Shown: in pieces, positions 33,692 to 42,515 of the stretch
Position numbering within the stretch: the stretch's first letter is position 1
Layout of the letters: each line of letters opens with the position of its first letter
From: Natronococcus sp. A-GB7
GTDB lineage: Archaea; Halobacteriota; Halobacteria; Halobacteriales; Natrialbaceae
Assembly: GCF_029688865.1 (NCBI RefSeq)
Contig: NZ_JARUKV010000011.1
Span: 97,504 to 161,503, forward strand
Reading direction: 5' to 3'
Length of the DNA stretch: 64,000 bases
Translations under genes and position numbers: made by a program
The notes under the pieces: model-generated
What the model was told of the DNA's origin: nothing
The model's input: the letters and a program-made list of their open reading frames with translations, nothing else
Databases searched by the model: none

Positions 33692-34309
33692 CTACTCGAA
33701 CAGTCCGTCGACGTCCGCCTCTCGAGCCTGCCGCCGCTCGGCGTGTTGGGACAATCGCCGGTAGACGAGTCCGCGGTGGTCGTCCTCGCGCACGAAGTCG
33801 AACAGCAGCGAAATAAATCGGCTGTCGTCGTCGCCCGCCTTCAGGTCCCGTCGTGCGTACGTCCGGGCGCGATCGACGGGTTCCGGATCGAAGCCGAGTT
33901 CTTCGGCGAGGACGGCCGCGGCGAGCGCCGTCGTATCGAGATCCAGATCGGCCAGCCCCGGCGTTCGTCCCTCGTGTTCGATCGGCGGCGGCGACCGACG
34001 CTCGAGGACCGACGGGTCGCCCGCGAGCGCCTCCAGCGTACGCCGGATCGGCTCGAGCCGAACGTCCCGGTAGTCGGCCGGCAGCCCCGACAGGTACTCG
34101 AGGGCGCTCTCGGCAAGCCCGGTCGCTCCCTCCCAGTTGCGGTTACGAGCGTGGTAGACGGCTGCGGTGTACTGGATCAACCCGTGGAGCAGCAACTCGT
34201 CGTCGGTTCCGGCCTCGAGTTCGAGCCAGTGCTCTTCCCAGGCGTCGTGTGCCGCGTGATAGTAGCCACTGTTGTAGATCGCGACGCCGGCCCGGAGCCG
34301 ATTGCGCAT
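33692..34309 (-). CDS. DUF309 domain protein
   Basis: A 205-residue protein. The DUF309 core is near the N-terminus: AGVAIYNSGYYHAAHDAWEEHWLELEAGTDDELLLHGLIQYTAAVYHARNRNWEGATGLAESALEYL, an all-helical fold with conserved His, Glu and Trp of unknown role. The C-terminal part adds a haloarchaeal extension ending DVDGLFE. ATG at 34309 (MRNRLRAGVAIYN) is used. Its stop directly abuts the azf stop on the other strand. Confidence 0.85.
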   Translation of the reverse strand: MRNRLRAGVAIYNSGYYHAAHDAWEEHWLELEAGTDDELLLHGLIQYTAAVYHARNRNWEGATGLAESALEYLSGLPADYRDVRLEPIRRTLEALAGDPSVLERRSPPPIEHEGRTPGLADLDLDTTALAAAVLAEELGFDPEPVDRARTYARRDLKAGDDDSRFISLLFDFVREDDHRGLVYRRLSQHAERRQAREADVDGLFE

Positions 34310-34582
34310 ACACAGCGTTGGCTCTCGAGCGGTGTCAACGTCACGAAAGCGGTGAGTTGCCGGATACGTTCCGCCTCCGGCGGGGCGGGCAGACAACTGT
34401 GACAAGCGGAGATCGGGACGTGCAGCGGTCGCCCCAACCGGTTACTGCCGCCACCGGTTATGGCGGTACTCGAATCGAACGTTAGTGGAGGTATTTATTA
34501 TGCAGTTGCTTCTGCCCCGATCTGACGGCGGTAACGATGCTAATGGATACCTAACGACCGATAACAGGAAACTATACCCGCG

Positions 34583-35683
34583 CTACCGGCCCTCCTCGAA
34601 CCCGTCCTCCCAGCGGAAACTGCCGTTTCGCTGGACGATCTCGCCGTCGATCTCGAGACGAGAGTCCTCGGAGACGTCGGCGATCAGATCGACGTGGACG
34701 GCCGAGTCGTTACCCGACTCGCCGTCGGGAAGACAGGCGTCGTAGGCCCGGCCGACGGCGAGGTGAACTGTCTCGCCCATCTTCTCGTCGAAGAGGATGT
34801 TGTCCGTGTAGCGGTCGATTCCGCGGTTCATTCCGACGCCGAGTTCGCCAAGTCGCCGAGCACCGTCGTCGGTCTCGAGGACAGCCTCGATAACCGACGC
34901 ACCTTGCTCGGCGTCGTGGTCGATGACTTCCCCGTCGGCGAACTCGAGACGAACGTTTCTGACCGGTTCCCCACGGATCGTCATCGGAACGTCGAAGGTG
35001 ACCTCGCCCTCGGTGCCGTACGGCGCCGTAAAGACCTCGCCGCTGGGAAGGTTGTGGGAGTCGTAGGCGACGGAGGCCGCACTGTTGACGGCGGTTCGGC
35101 CGTCGATCCGCATCGTGAGGTCGGTCCCTGGCGAGACCAGCCGGACCTCCGATCCCTCGTCGAGCAACTCCTTGAGTCGCTCCATCTCCTCGGCAAGCGA
35201 TTCCCAGTCCCGGAGGATCGCGTTGTAGGCGAATTCGCGGTACGCCTCGTAACTCATGTTGGCCTGCTGGGCGAGCGACCGGGTCGGATGCACGGTCGAC
35301 ACCCAGCGCGTGTCGTATCGCGCCTCGCGAACCGCCGTCCGCGCGCTGCGGTAGGCCTGGCGAGTCTCGCCGGGGACGTCCGCCGTCGCGCTCGTGTTCC
35401 GTCCGCCGCCCAGCGAGAGGTAGACGTCGGTCTCCTCGAGCAGCGCCCGCTCGTGGGTCGGCGCCTCGAACTCGTCGTCGTGAGCCTGGAGATACGCGCG
35501 CGTGATCTCGCCGGAGTCGTACGTCGCGAGTAGGTTCGCACCGCGTTCGCCCAGCTCTTCGGCGACCGCGACCGCCAGTTCGTGGGCGTCCGGGCCGACC
35601 GAGAGCACGACGTCGTCGCCGGCCTCGACGCGGGCACTCCACTCGACCAGCACCGCGGCATGTTCGCGGGTGCGTTCGTCCAT
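34583..35683 (-). CDS. M29-family aminopeptidase (AmpS/AmpT)
   Basis: A 366-residue metallopeptidase. The N-terminal domain starts MDERTREHAAVLVEWSARVEAGDDVVLSVG; the catalytic half contains FTAPYGTEGEVTFD (metal-binding Glu region), DNILFDEKMGETVHLAVGRAYD (His) and HVDLIADVSEDSRLEIDGE (His-x-Asp). The enzyme uses two metal ions to remove N-terminal residues from peptides in the cytosol. Length is slightly shorter than the usual 370-410. Appears monocistronic. Confidence 0.92.
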   Translation of the reverse strand: MDERTREHAAVLVEWSARVEAGDDVVLSVGPDAHELAVAVAEELGERGANLLATYDSGEITRAYLQAHDDEFEAPTHERALLEETDVYLSLGGGRNTSATADVPGETRQAYRSARTAVREARYDTRWVSTVHPTRSLAQQANMSYEAYREFAYNAILRDWESLAEEMERLKELLDEGSEVRLVSPGTDLTMRIDGRTAVNSAASVAYDSHNLPSGEVFTAPYGTEGEVTFDVPMTIRGEPVRNVRLEFADGEVIDHDAEQGASVIEAVLETDDGARRLGELGVGMNRGIDRYTDNILFDEKMGETVHLAVGRAYDACLPDGESGNDSAVHVDLIADVSEDSRLEIDGEIVQRNGSFRWEDGFEEGR

Positions 35684-35730
35684 ACCCCGAGGCTGGATCG
35701 CGGGCTACTAAATCCCCCCGTTCCGGGCGA

Positions 35731-36450
35731 TCAGGCTACGTGTGACTCTTCGGCGTCGTGGGGCTCCCGTGAGCGAACGAGCGCGACGACGGCGTAGACG
35801 ATGGGCGTGTCCAGCACTGCGATCGCGAGTTTGAGCAGGTACTGACCGAGCGCAAGCGCAGCCAACACCTCGAGGGGAAGCACCTCGCCGACGCCGAGTA
35901 CGGCGGGTGCGATCGCGAAGGCGATCGAGACGAAGATGACGGTGTCGATGGCCTGGCTGGTCCCCGTCGACGCGAGGTTTCGGAGCCAGAGCTTCTCGCG
36001 TCCCGTCCGATCCCGAATCCGGTGGAAGAGCCAGACGTCCCAGTTCTGGCTGACGAGGTAGGCGAGCAGGCTGCCGAGTACGACGTTGGTCGAGGCGCCG
36101 AGTGCCGTCGCGAACGCGTCGGGGTCGACGCTCGTCTCGGCTGCCGGCGCCGCGATGGTCGACCAGACCAGCGCCAGCACGACGAAGTTGAGCGCGAACG
36201 CGACGTTGACGACGATCTGGGCCGCGCGGCGTCCGTACAGTTCGGTGTAGCAGTCGCTCGCGAGAAAGGTGAGCGCGTAGGCGAGGGCCGCACCGGGGAG
36301 TACGAGTTCCGCACCCGTCACGGGAACGGCGACGGGAAGATCGAACGCGAGCACCTTCGATGCCGTCAGCTGAGCGGTAACGAGTGCCGCAACGAACAGT
36401 CCAATCAGCGAAACCTGCGCGATCGACGGCGCTCCACGACGGTCGTCCAT
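35731..36450 (-). CDS. Queuosine-precursor transporter, YhhQ/VUT family
   Basis: A 239-residue membrane protein with six or seven helices and the YhhQ landmarks: LTASKVLAFDLPV near the start, ALTFLASDCYTELYGRRAAQIVVNVAF, SQNWDVWLFHRIRDRT and LASTGTSQAIDTVIF. Bacterial homologues import 7-deazaguanine bases. In haloarchaea, which make archaeosine, import of preQ0 or related bases is a plausible role. It lies 47 nt downstream of nothing else on its strand and seems independent. Confidence 0.9.
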   Translation of the reverse strand: MDDRRGAPSIAQVSLIGLFVAALVTAQLTASKVLAFDLPVAVPVTGAELVLPGAALAYALTFLASDCYTELYGRRAAQIVVNVAFALNFVVLALVWSTIAAPAAETSVDPDAFATALGASTNVVLGSLLAYLVSQNWDVWLFHRIRDRTGREKLWLRNLASTGTSQAIDTVIFVSIAFAIAPAVLGVGEVLPLEVLAALALGQYLLKLAIAVLDTPIVYAVVALVRSREPHDAEESHVA

Positions 36451-36847
36451 GCGTCACATCTCTCGAGTCGGAACGCTAAACGGTACCGTCTCGTCATCCG
36501 CGTTCCCCGGTTCGATGTCCACTAGAGCGGAACCTACTCAGAATACCAAATATATTCGGTACCGTTCGATTTACGCAAACAGTCTCGAGTTTCGAACCAT
36601 CTGCAACGGCGATAAAACATTGCTAAGTGACTGTTTCGAAGTCCAAGGTACTGTATTCGGGTGCTTTGATGGGTGTGTGGCATGTTTTGTCGGGAGAGTG
36701 GATGTAACGGAAACGATCGGTGTATCGACCGATTACGGAGCGTATAGCTACCATCACGCCAGTTGCAAACGGCCTAGTGCATCACCAACCGCTGCAACGG
36801 ACGTAATACGTGATTGATAACAAATAGAGTGTCTCTGGTAGGGGTTG
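36451..36847. other. AT-richer intergenic region upstream of PadR gene
   Basis: About 400 bases with no credible gene. Base composition is clearly lower in GC than the neighbours, and short AT-rich boxes such as AAATATATTCGG (about 36549-36560) are present. I see no repeat array or tRNA. Confidence 0.5.
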
Positions 36848-36860
36848 ATAGGTAACCTAT
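36848..36860. promoter_or_regulatory. Palindrome overlapping PadR start codon
   Basis: Perfect dyad ATAGGT-A-ACCTAT whose last two bases are the first two of the padR-like ATG. Its size and position suit autoregulation by a winged-helix dimer. Confidence 0.5.
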
Positions 36861-37134
36861 GGACGATTTGACCGGCTTCCAGCGTGATCTCCTGTACGTC
36901 ATCGCAGGGGCGGACCAGCCATCCGGCCAGGACATCAAAGAAGAGATCGAGACCTACTACAGTAGCGACATCAACCACGGGCGATTGTATCCGAACCTCG
37001 ATACCCTCGTCAACAAGGAACTCGTCGAGAAGGGAGAACTCGATCGCCGAACGAACTACTACGCGATCAGCGACGAGGGCCACGAAGCGATCGAGAACCG
37101 GCGCGATTGGGAATCACAGTACGTCGACACGTAG
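36859..37134 (+). CDS. PadR-family transcriptional regulator
   Basis: A 91-residue winged-helix protein: LTGFQRDLLYVIAGADQPSGQDIKEEIETYY is the first helix set, HGRLYPNLDTLVNKELVEKGELDRRTNYYAISDEGHEAI the recognition helix and wing. It has the minimal PadR domain without the C-terminal dimerisation helix. A palindrome covers its start codon, suggesting autoregulation. A decayed PfpI-like gene follows on the same strand and could have been its target. Confidence 0.9.
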   Translation: MDDLTGFQRDLLYVIAGADQPSGQDIKEEIETYYSSDINHGRLYPNLDTLVNKELVEKGELDRRTNYYAISDEGHEAIENRRDWESQYVDT

Positions 37135-37319
37135 TCGATCGGCTCCGACCGTTCCGAAGGGAGTCCACAGAGGAATCGCTCTCTTGTTCGACGACCGGCC
37201 TCGAGGCAACCGACGGATACGGAGTAGCCGCGACCGAACGGTTGCAGCGGCAAGTACAGTCCGCGTCAGCGTTCGTACCCTCAGCGTTCCCGATAAGCGA
37301 CTCTACTGGCCTCGAGGAA

Positions 37320-37694
37320 GTGACGGTCGGAATCGTTTTTACACCGGAGGGGCGGCGACGGTCTCGAGTTCACGACCCTCGAAACGCCGTCATCGATGCC
37401 GGCACGACCGTCGAGGTGCTCGGCACCGAGACCGGCGAGGCCGAAACCGTCAGCAACGACCTCGAGCCGGGCCGGCGGCTACGCGACCGAACGGGCGTTC
37501 GAGGAGAGACGAGTACGACGCGCTGATCGTCCCCACGGGACGGTCGGCGCCGACACCCTTCCGATGGACGACGACGCACTCGAGTTGCTCGAGGACGGCT
37601 CTCGACGGACGAACTCCTCGCCGTGGTCTGTCACGGTCTCTGGGTGCTCGTCGAAGCTGACGTCGTCAACGGAGTACGTCGACGCCCTCCCATA
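37320..37694 (+). pseudogene. Frameshifted DJ-1/PfpI-family gene
   Basis: Successive pieces of a DJ-1/PfpI protein appear in order but in different frames: VTVGIVFTPEG, then GLEFTTL, RNAVIDAGTTVEVLGTETGE, GGYATERAFEE, DEYDALIVP, GTVGADTLPMDDDALELLED and LLAVVCHGLWVLVEADVVNG, where the Cys-His of the nucleophile elbow is still present. At least four frameshifts separate them. The functional protein would have been a cysteine-dependent glyoxalase, deglycase or protease. The number of lesions rules out a single sequencing error. Confidence 0.8.
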
Positions 37695-37722
37695 GCCTCG
37701 AGACCGAGAGTACCAGACGAGA

Positions 37723-38178
37723 CTAGTCGCCGTCGGTGTCGCTACAGTCGTACTCTCCGCTTCCGATCACGGTGGAGCTACCGCCGTCGATCGAAGCTGT
37801 GACGCTGACCGTCCCGCCGGAACCTAACGCTTCGTCGTCGTCGTCGTCCCCGCAGTGGAGAGTAACGGTTTCGCCCGCGCCGTCTATCTCGTTCGCGGCA
37901 CCCTCGTCGATATCACCCACGATTTCCCACTCGTCCGCGTTTCCCTCGGAGACGATAGAAACGATCATCGTGCCCTCGTCCGCGTCGAAATCGAACGACG
38001 CCGCGCCCGTCGCTTCCAGCGAGTCCTCCATACCGTCGCCCATCTCCATGACGAACCCCGCGATCACGGCCGAGAGGACGACCGTCACCGCGACCATGAG
38101 CACGACCCCGATAACCGGCGAGACCGCTCGTTCGTCTTCGCTACCACGTTCGTTCCGTGCAGATGCGTTCGAGTCCAT
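37723..38178 (-). CDS. Archaeal type IV pilin
   Basis: A 151-residue protein with a class III signal peptide: charged N-terminus ending SEDER, then the H-domain AVSPVIGVVLMVAVTVVLSA, typical of the haloarchaeal Pilin_N family. The prepilin peptidase PibD should cut near ER/AVSP, and the H-domain assembles the pilus core. The head domain is Asp-rich with two cysteines (LHCGDDD and YDCSD) that may form a disulfide. Function could be adhesion or motility. It is a single gene, and the AT-rich box TTATATAAT upstream (about 38296-38305) is probably its promoter. Confidence 0.9.
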   Translation of the reverse strand: MDSNASARNERGSEDERAVSPVIGVVLMVAVTVVLSAVIAGFVMEMGDGMEDSLEATGAASFDFDADEGTMIVSIVSEGNADEWEIVGDIDEGAANEIDGAGETVTLHCGDDDDDEALGSGGTVSVTASIDGGSSTVIGSGEYDCSDTDGD

Positions 38179-38376
38179 AGCTGTATCCCGCGCCGACAGC
38201 CACGGCGCGACTGGACACGGTGAGACGTCCCCACCCCGTCGATCGCACCGTCGGCGGGCGAACGCGGTCTCGGGGACACGTACTGCCGTTATCGTTTATA
38301 TAATTCAGCGGTGGTGGCGACGCCGACGGCGAACGAAGCGAGCCGTCGTCCGATTCGAACCGCCAGGAATTATTTC

Positions 38377-38403
38377 GCGAGCCTCGAGCGGTGCTCGGCT
38401 CGC
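38377..38403. terminator. Hairpin outside the left island end
   Basis: Perfect stem GCGAGCC/GGCTCGC with a 13-nt loop, one base outside the left 16-bp repeat. If the island is removed this hairpin lies directly downstream of the tRNA 3' end, matching the hairpins near other tRNA genes here. It may be the original tRNA terminator or spacer. Confidence 0.45.
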
Positions 38404-38404
38404 T

Positions 38405-38420
38405 CCATGGGCCCTGACGG
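38405..38420. repeat. Left 16-bp att-like direct repeat
   Basis: CCATGGGCCCTGACGG, identical to 45033-45048 in the tRNA 3' end. The sequence on each side differs between the two copies, so the match ends sharply. Confidence 0.8.
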
Positions 38421-38658
38421 GGAACATCCAAAATGTACTGGGAGGTCAGCTAGCTGTTATTGGAAGAAAGAAGCGCTCAAACCCCTACTCAGCTGATCGC
38501 TGAGATTTCTACCAATCAGTGTATCTCTTCGAAAAGTCGTGATGAATACACAGCCCATACCTTGCACGAGGTGTCCTTCTGATTCAGCCATATCAGACTG
38601 GTTAATTATAATGAAAGGTGTAGCGAAGATTCAAACAGCCCGTTACAGTGGGATTCCA

Positions 38659-39021
38659 CTATGCTGGCTCGGTATCCTGTTGCAGATTCTTACGCCGCCT
38701 CTCAAATTCTTCATCGGATATCTCTCCCCGTGCATATACTCGCCGAAGTTCCTCCAACGCCTCGTCTGTTTGCTCAGTAGTCTCCGTACCAAGTGACTGG
38801 TAGACAAGGTATCCGATTCCAATCACGATGAGTAAAGGGATAGCCATCATCAGAACCATCGCCAACCACCCACCGGAACTGTCCCACATCCAGCCACTCA
38901 TATGCGACCAGCCGAACGCGCCCATCATTGGCATCATTACTATCATCATTACCAGTGGGATAGCTAGGAGACCAAGCAGTACCAGCAGTATCGTTCGCGT
39001 TAAACCTTCTGTTTGAGTCAT
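38659..39021 (-). CDS. SHOCT-domain membrane protein
   Basis: A 120-residue protein. Two transmembrane helices (TILLVLLGLLAIPLVMMIVMM and LAMVLMMAIPLLIVIGIGYLVY) flank a Met/Trp/His-rich loop, MMGAFGWSHMSGWMWDSSGG, able to bind Cu(I). The C-terminus is a SHOCT helix pair, ALEELRRVYARGEISDEEFERRRKNL. It is cotranscribed with the copZ-like gene (12-nt gap). A role in copper handling at the membrane is inferred from context and Met richness. Confidence 0.85.
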   Translation of the reverse strand: MTQTEGLTRTILLVLLGLLAIPLVMMIVMMPMMGAFGWSHMSGWMWDSSGGWLAMVLMMAIPLLIVIGIGYLVYQSLGTETTEQTDEALEELRRVYARGEISDEEFERRRKNLQQDTEPA

Positions 39022-39033
39022 ACCGTATTCACC

Positions 39034-39240
39034 TCATGTATCGGCTTCTCCAGCCTCGTAACCTGCCCCTTCAACAGCAGCCACGAGTTCATCGACACTT
39101 GCCGATCCCTCGATGCTCGCTGCCTCCGTTGTTCGGTCAACGTCGACAGCCGTTACACCGGAAACGGCGGTTAGTGCTTCTTGGACACTCTCTTCACAGC
39201 CTTCACAGCTCATTCCGGACACTGTAATTCGTTGGCTCAT
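39034..39240 (-). CDS. HMA-domain copper chaperone (CopZ-like)
   Basis: A 68-residue ferredoxin-like HMA domain with metal motif GMSCEGCEESV (Cys14 and Cys17 region) and the usual beta-alpha-beta pattern ending AAVEGAGYEAGEADT. It should carry Cu(I) in the cytosol to CopA or to the regulator. It is the first gene of a minus-strand pair with the SHOCT protein and is divergent from the AsnC-TRASH regulator across only 68 bp, so the regulator may control it. Confidence 0.92.
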   Translation of the reverse strand: MSQRITVSGMSCEGCEESVQEALTAVSGVTAVDVDRTTEAASIEGSASVDELVAAVEGAGYEAGEADT

Positions 39241-39308
39241 ACACGTTATTCTACGTGCTACCCATTTATCCCCATTTTTGTTAAAATTCTACAGTGGGGA
39301 GGTGCCAA

Positions 39309-39965
39309 ATGTTGCGAGAATTAGCCTGTGATTTGAATACTCGATGGCGGCTATACCAGCATATAAGAGACAAACGAGATCTCGACCAGACCGACTTAGA
39401 GCTCATCCGGTTGCTGGCTGAAGATGCTCGTCGTCCATACAACGAGCTTGCGGAGGCGGTGAATCTCTCCCCACCTGCCGTGTCTGATCGAATCGACCGA
39501 CTGCAAGAACAGGGCGTCATTAGGCAATTCACTATCGATATCGACCGACTCAAACTGCAGCAACGAACCCCGATCATGATCGAGTTCGATGTACATCCAA
39601 ACGAGTCCGAGGAACTCTATCAGCGTCTGTGTTCACTCGCTGGTGTCGAACACGCGTTCAAACAATACGACGGCACGATCGTCGTCTATGGAAACGCCCC
39701 GAAGGGCAATCCAATCGAGTGGCTTCAGGAGGAGATAGAGTTAGAACACGTAGCGGATATCGACTTCGAGATGATCGACAAGTACGAGTGGACACAACAA
39801 CTCGACAAAGCAGAGTTCTCGTTACCGTGCCAAGTGTGTGACAACACTGTGAAAAGTGACGGGATCACCGCTACAATCGGCGAACGAACCCTCGCATTCT
39901 GCTGCCCCTCTTGCAAAAGTACATACGAGCGAGAATTTGAAGAGTTTCAGTCCAATTCCGGTTGA
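39309..39965 (+). CDS. Lrp/AsnC regulator with TRASH metal-sensing domain
   Basis: A 218-residue protein. The HTH at about 27-75 (LDQTDLELIRLLAEDARRPYNELAEAVNLSPPAVSDRIDRLQEQGVI) is followed by an AsnC/RAM-type ligand domain. The C-terminal TRASH zinc/copper finger has Cys174, Cys177, Cys198/199 and Cys202 (LPCQVCDNTV...FCCPSCKSTY). The Halobacterium protein VNG1179C has this architecture and controls copper efflux genes. Here the divergent copZ gene and the downstream copA are obvious targets. ATG at 39309 gives a 20-residue extension before the HTH. Confidence 0.92.
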   Translation: MLRELACDLNTRWRLYQHIRDKRDLDQTDLELIRLLAEDARRPYNELAEAVNLSPPAVSDRIDRLQEQGVIRQFTIDIDRLKLQQRTPIMIEFDVHPNESEELYQRLCSLAGVEHAFKQYDGTIVVYGNAPKGNPIEWLQEEIELEHVADIDFEMIDKYEWTQQLDKAEFSLPCQVCDNTVKSDGITATIGERTLAFCCPSCKSTYEREFEEFQSNSG

Positions 39966-40068
39966 CTCGGGGGTTTCGATTCGAAGATTTACCCTATGCG
40001 AATCTTTGCTTTATTACTGAAAATGGACATAGCACAGTAGCCCGTATATACAGATGAGGTGAACCCCA

Positions 40069-42351
40069 ATGCCAGGAACCCCACAGGAACGGACTGATCT
40101 CTCATTAACGGGGATGTCGTGTGCAACCTGTGCATCAACAATCGAAGAGAGTCTCGAGAGCGTCGATGGCGTCGACGACGTCTCGGTCAATTTCGCAACC
40201 GAACGTGCGGACGTCAGCCACGACTCGAGTGTCTCACAGGAGCAACTCATCCAAGCTGTCGAGGATGTCGGATACGGAGTCCGTGACGAGCTATTAGACG
40301 ACGAACTGGAGGATGAGGAAGAACTCCAAACGATCAAGCGGATGGCAATCCGGGCGTGGATTGTCACCTCACCGATTGTCCTTCTGATGGTGTTCATGTG
40401 GACACCACTCGATCTCTTATCAGGCTTCCAGATCGATGTTCTGCTGCTCATCTTCGCCACGCCAGTTGTCTTTTATTACGGCAGAACGACCCACGCGTCT
40501 GCGATCAGAGCCATCAAAAACGGCACGTTCAACATGGACTCGTTGATCGCGCTGGGCACCGTCGCGGCGTGGGCAACCGGAGTGATGGTGTTCGCTACGC
40601 CAGTGGAGAACTACGCGGGCGTCGGTGCGATGATCATGGCGTCCCACCTCGTCGGCACGTACCTCGAAGACCGAGCCAAAGGTCGAGCAAGTGCCGCGAT
40701 CGAGGGACTGGTCTCGATGCAGGCGGAAACCGCCCGCGTCGAGCGAGATGGGGAGGAAGTCGAAGTTCCTATCGAGGATGTTGAAGTCGGCGACGTGATG
40801 GTTGTCAGACCGGGTGAGAAAGTCCCAGTTGACGGCGTCGTCGTGGACGGACGCAGTAGTGTCGACGAATCGATGGTCACGGGAGAATCCGATCCCGTGA
40901 GCAAGGAAGAAGGGGATGATGTCATTGGTGCGACGGTCAACGGCGCTGGTCTCCTCAAGGCCGAAGCACAGAAAGTCGGCGACGAAACGTTCCTCTCGCA
41001 GGTCGTCGAGTTGGTTGAGGAAGCACAGGGAACGAAAGTGCCGATTCAGGCGCTAACTGACCGCGTTACCAACGTGTTTGTGCCGGCAGTGCTGACGGTT
41101 GCCGCGCTGTCGTTCGTCCTTTGGATCGTGATTCCGGGTGCGATGGAAACGGTGGCGAGCGTTGGAGCGTGGCTGCCATGGGTCGATCTGGCGCTTGAAC
41201 CGCTGACGCTCGCCATCTTCGCCTCGGTTGCCGTACTGGTGATCGCCTGTCCGTGCGCGCTCGGACTGGCGACCCCGACGGCACTGATGGCTGGAACCGG
41301 CAAGGCCGCCGAGAACGGCGTGCTGTTCCGCGACGGCGAGGCGATCCAGACGATGAAGGATATCGATACGGTCGTTCTCGACAAGACCGGGACGATCACT
41401 GAAGGGAATCACTCGGTGACTGATGTTGTTGTCGGTGACGATACCAGCGTTCGTGCAGACGGGGGAATGTTAGACGGTGAACAACGGGATGCGGAACGTG
41501 AAGTCCTGCGGCTCGCAGCGTCGGCCGAGCGCGGGAGCGAACACCCGATCGGACAGGCTATGATCGAGTACGCTGAAACGCAGGGGATAGAACTCGCAGC
41601 GTTGAGTGACTTCGGCAGCGTTCCCGGTAAAGGGATCGAAGCAGTCATCGACGGTCGGACAGTCTACGTGGGGAACGTGAAGTTCTTCGACGAAGTTGGG
41701 ATCGAGCTTCCGCAGTTCTACGAGTCCAAGTTAAACGAACTCGAAGAGGAAGGAAAGACGACGGTTTTGGTCGGCATCGAAGACGAGATTGTCGGGGTGG
41801 TGAGCACTGCTGACACGATCAAGGACGATTCCTACGAGGCGATCGAAACGTTGCACGACCGCGGCATCGAGACGTGGATGATTACGGGAGACAACGAGCG
41901 GACGGCCCGAGCGATTGCTGCCAAAGTAAATATCGACCCTGCTCGGGTTATGGCAGGGGTGCTTCCGCAGGACAAGATCGACAAAGTCCGCCAATTGCAA
42001 GATGAGGGGAAGGAAGTAGCGATGATCGGTGACGGAATCAACGATGCACCAGCCCTAAAACAAGCAAATGTTGGTGTTGCCATCGGTACCGGGACAGATA
42101 TTGCCATTCAATCGAGTGACGTGAGCCTCGTCCGCGGTTCGCTTGGTGCGCTCGTGGACGCGTTCACCCTCTCGGAGCACATCTTCTCGAAAATCAAGCA
42201 AAATCTGTTCTGGGCGTTCATCTACAACACGCTCGCGATTCCGATCGCGTTCTTCGGGTTGTTGCACCCAGTCATTGCGGTCGTGGCGATGTTCACCTCG
42301 AGCCTCTCGGTGATCACAAACTCTGCCCGACTCAGCAAAATCGAACTGTAG
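40069..42351 (+). CDS. copA: Copper-exporting P1B-ATPase CopA
   Basis: A 760-residue pump with a single N-terminal HMA domain ([10 protein letters not shown], Cys18 and Cys21). Eight transmembrane helices include the Cu(I) site [12 protein letters not shown]. The actuator motif is VTGESDPV, the phosphorylation site [12 protein letters not shown], and nucleotide-binding HP is in SEHPIGQAM; the hinge is [20 protein letters not shown]. It expels Cu(I) from the cytosol. It differs in N-terminal domain and GC from the oxidase-linked ATPase at 6-8.6 kb, so it is not a recent duplicate. Likely controlled by the adjacent AsnC-TRASH protein. Confidence 0.95.
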   Translation: MPGTPQERTDLSLTGMSCATCASTIEESLESVDGVDDVSVNFATERADVSHDSSVSQEQLIQAVEDVGYGVRDELLDDELEDEEELQTIKRMAIRAWIVTSPIVLLMVFMWTPLDLLSGFQIDVLLLIFATPVVFYYGRTTHASAIRAIKNGTFNMDSLIALGTVAAWATGVMVFATPVENYAGVGAMIMASHLVGTYLEDRAKGRASAAIEGLVSMQAETARVERDGEEVEVPIEDVEVGDVMVVRPGEKVPVDGVVVDGRSSVDESMVTGESDPVSKEEGDDVIGATVNGAGLLKAEAQKVGDETFLSQVVELVEEAQGTKVPIQALTDRVTNVFVPAVLTVAALSFVLWIVIPGAMETVASVGAWLPWVDLALEPLTLAIFASVAVLVIACPCALGLATPTALMAGTGKAAENGVLFRDGEAIQTMKDIDTVVLDKTGTITEGNHSVTDVVVGDDTSVRADGGMLDGEQRDAEREVLRLAASAERGSEHPIGQAMIEYAETQGIELAALSDFGSVPGKGIEAVIDGRTVYVGNVKFFDEVGIELPQFYESKLNELEEEGKTTVLVGIEDEIVGVVSTADTIKDDSYEAIETLHDRGIETWMITGDNERTARAIAAKVNIDPARVMAGVLPQDKIDKVRQLQDEGKEVAMIGDGINDAPALKQANVGVAIGTGTDIAIQSSDVSLVRGSLGALVDAFTLSEHIFSKIKQNLFWAFIYNTLAIPIAFFGLLHPVIAVVAMFTSSLSVITNSARLSKIEL

Positions 42352-42515
42352 GAGACCGTACTCATCTCTTACAGTTAGAACACGTATTTGACAAACACAA
42401 TGGGAATACACTCGTTGAACCCACACTGGAGAAGAACCCGTGGAATATCACGATTCGTTGAGTCAGAACTGATAACAATAGGCATGATGGAATCGCATTC
42501 AGGTAATACGAACAG

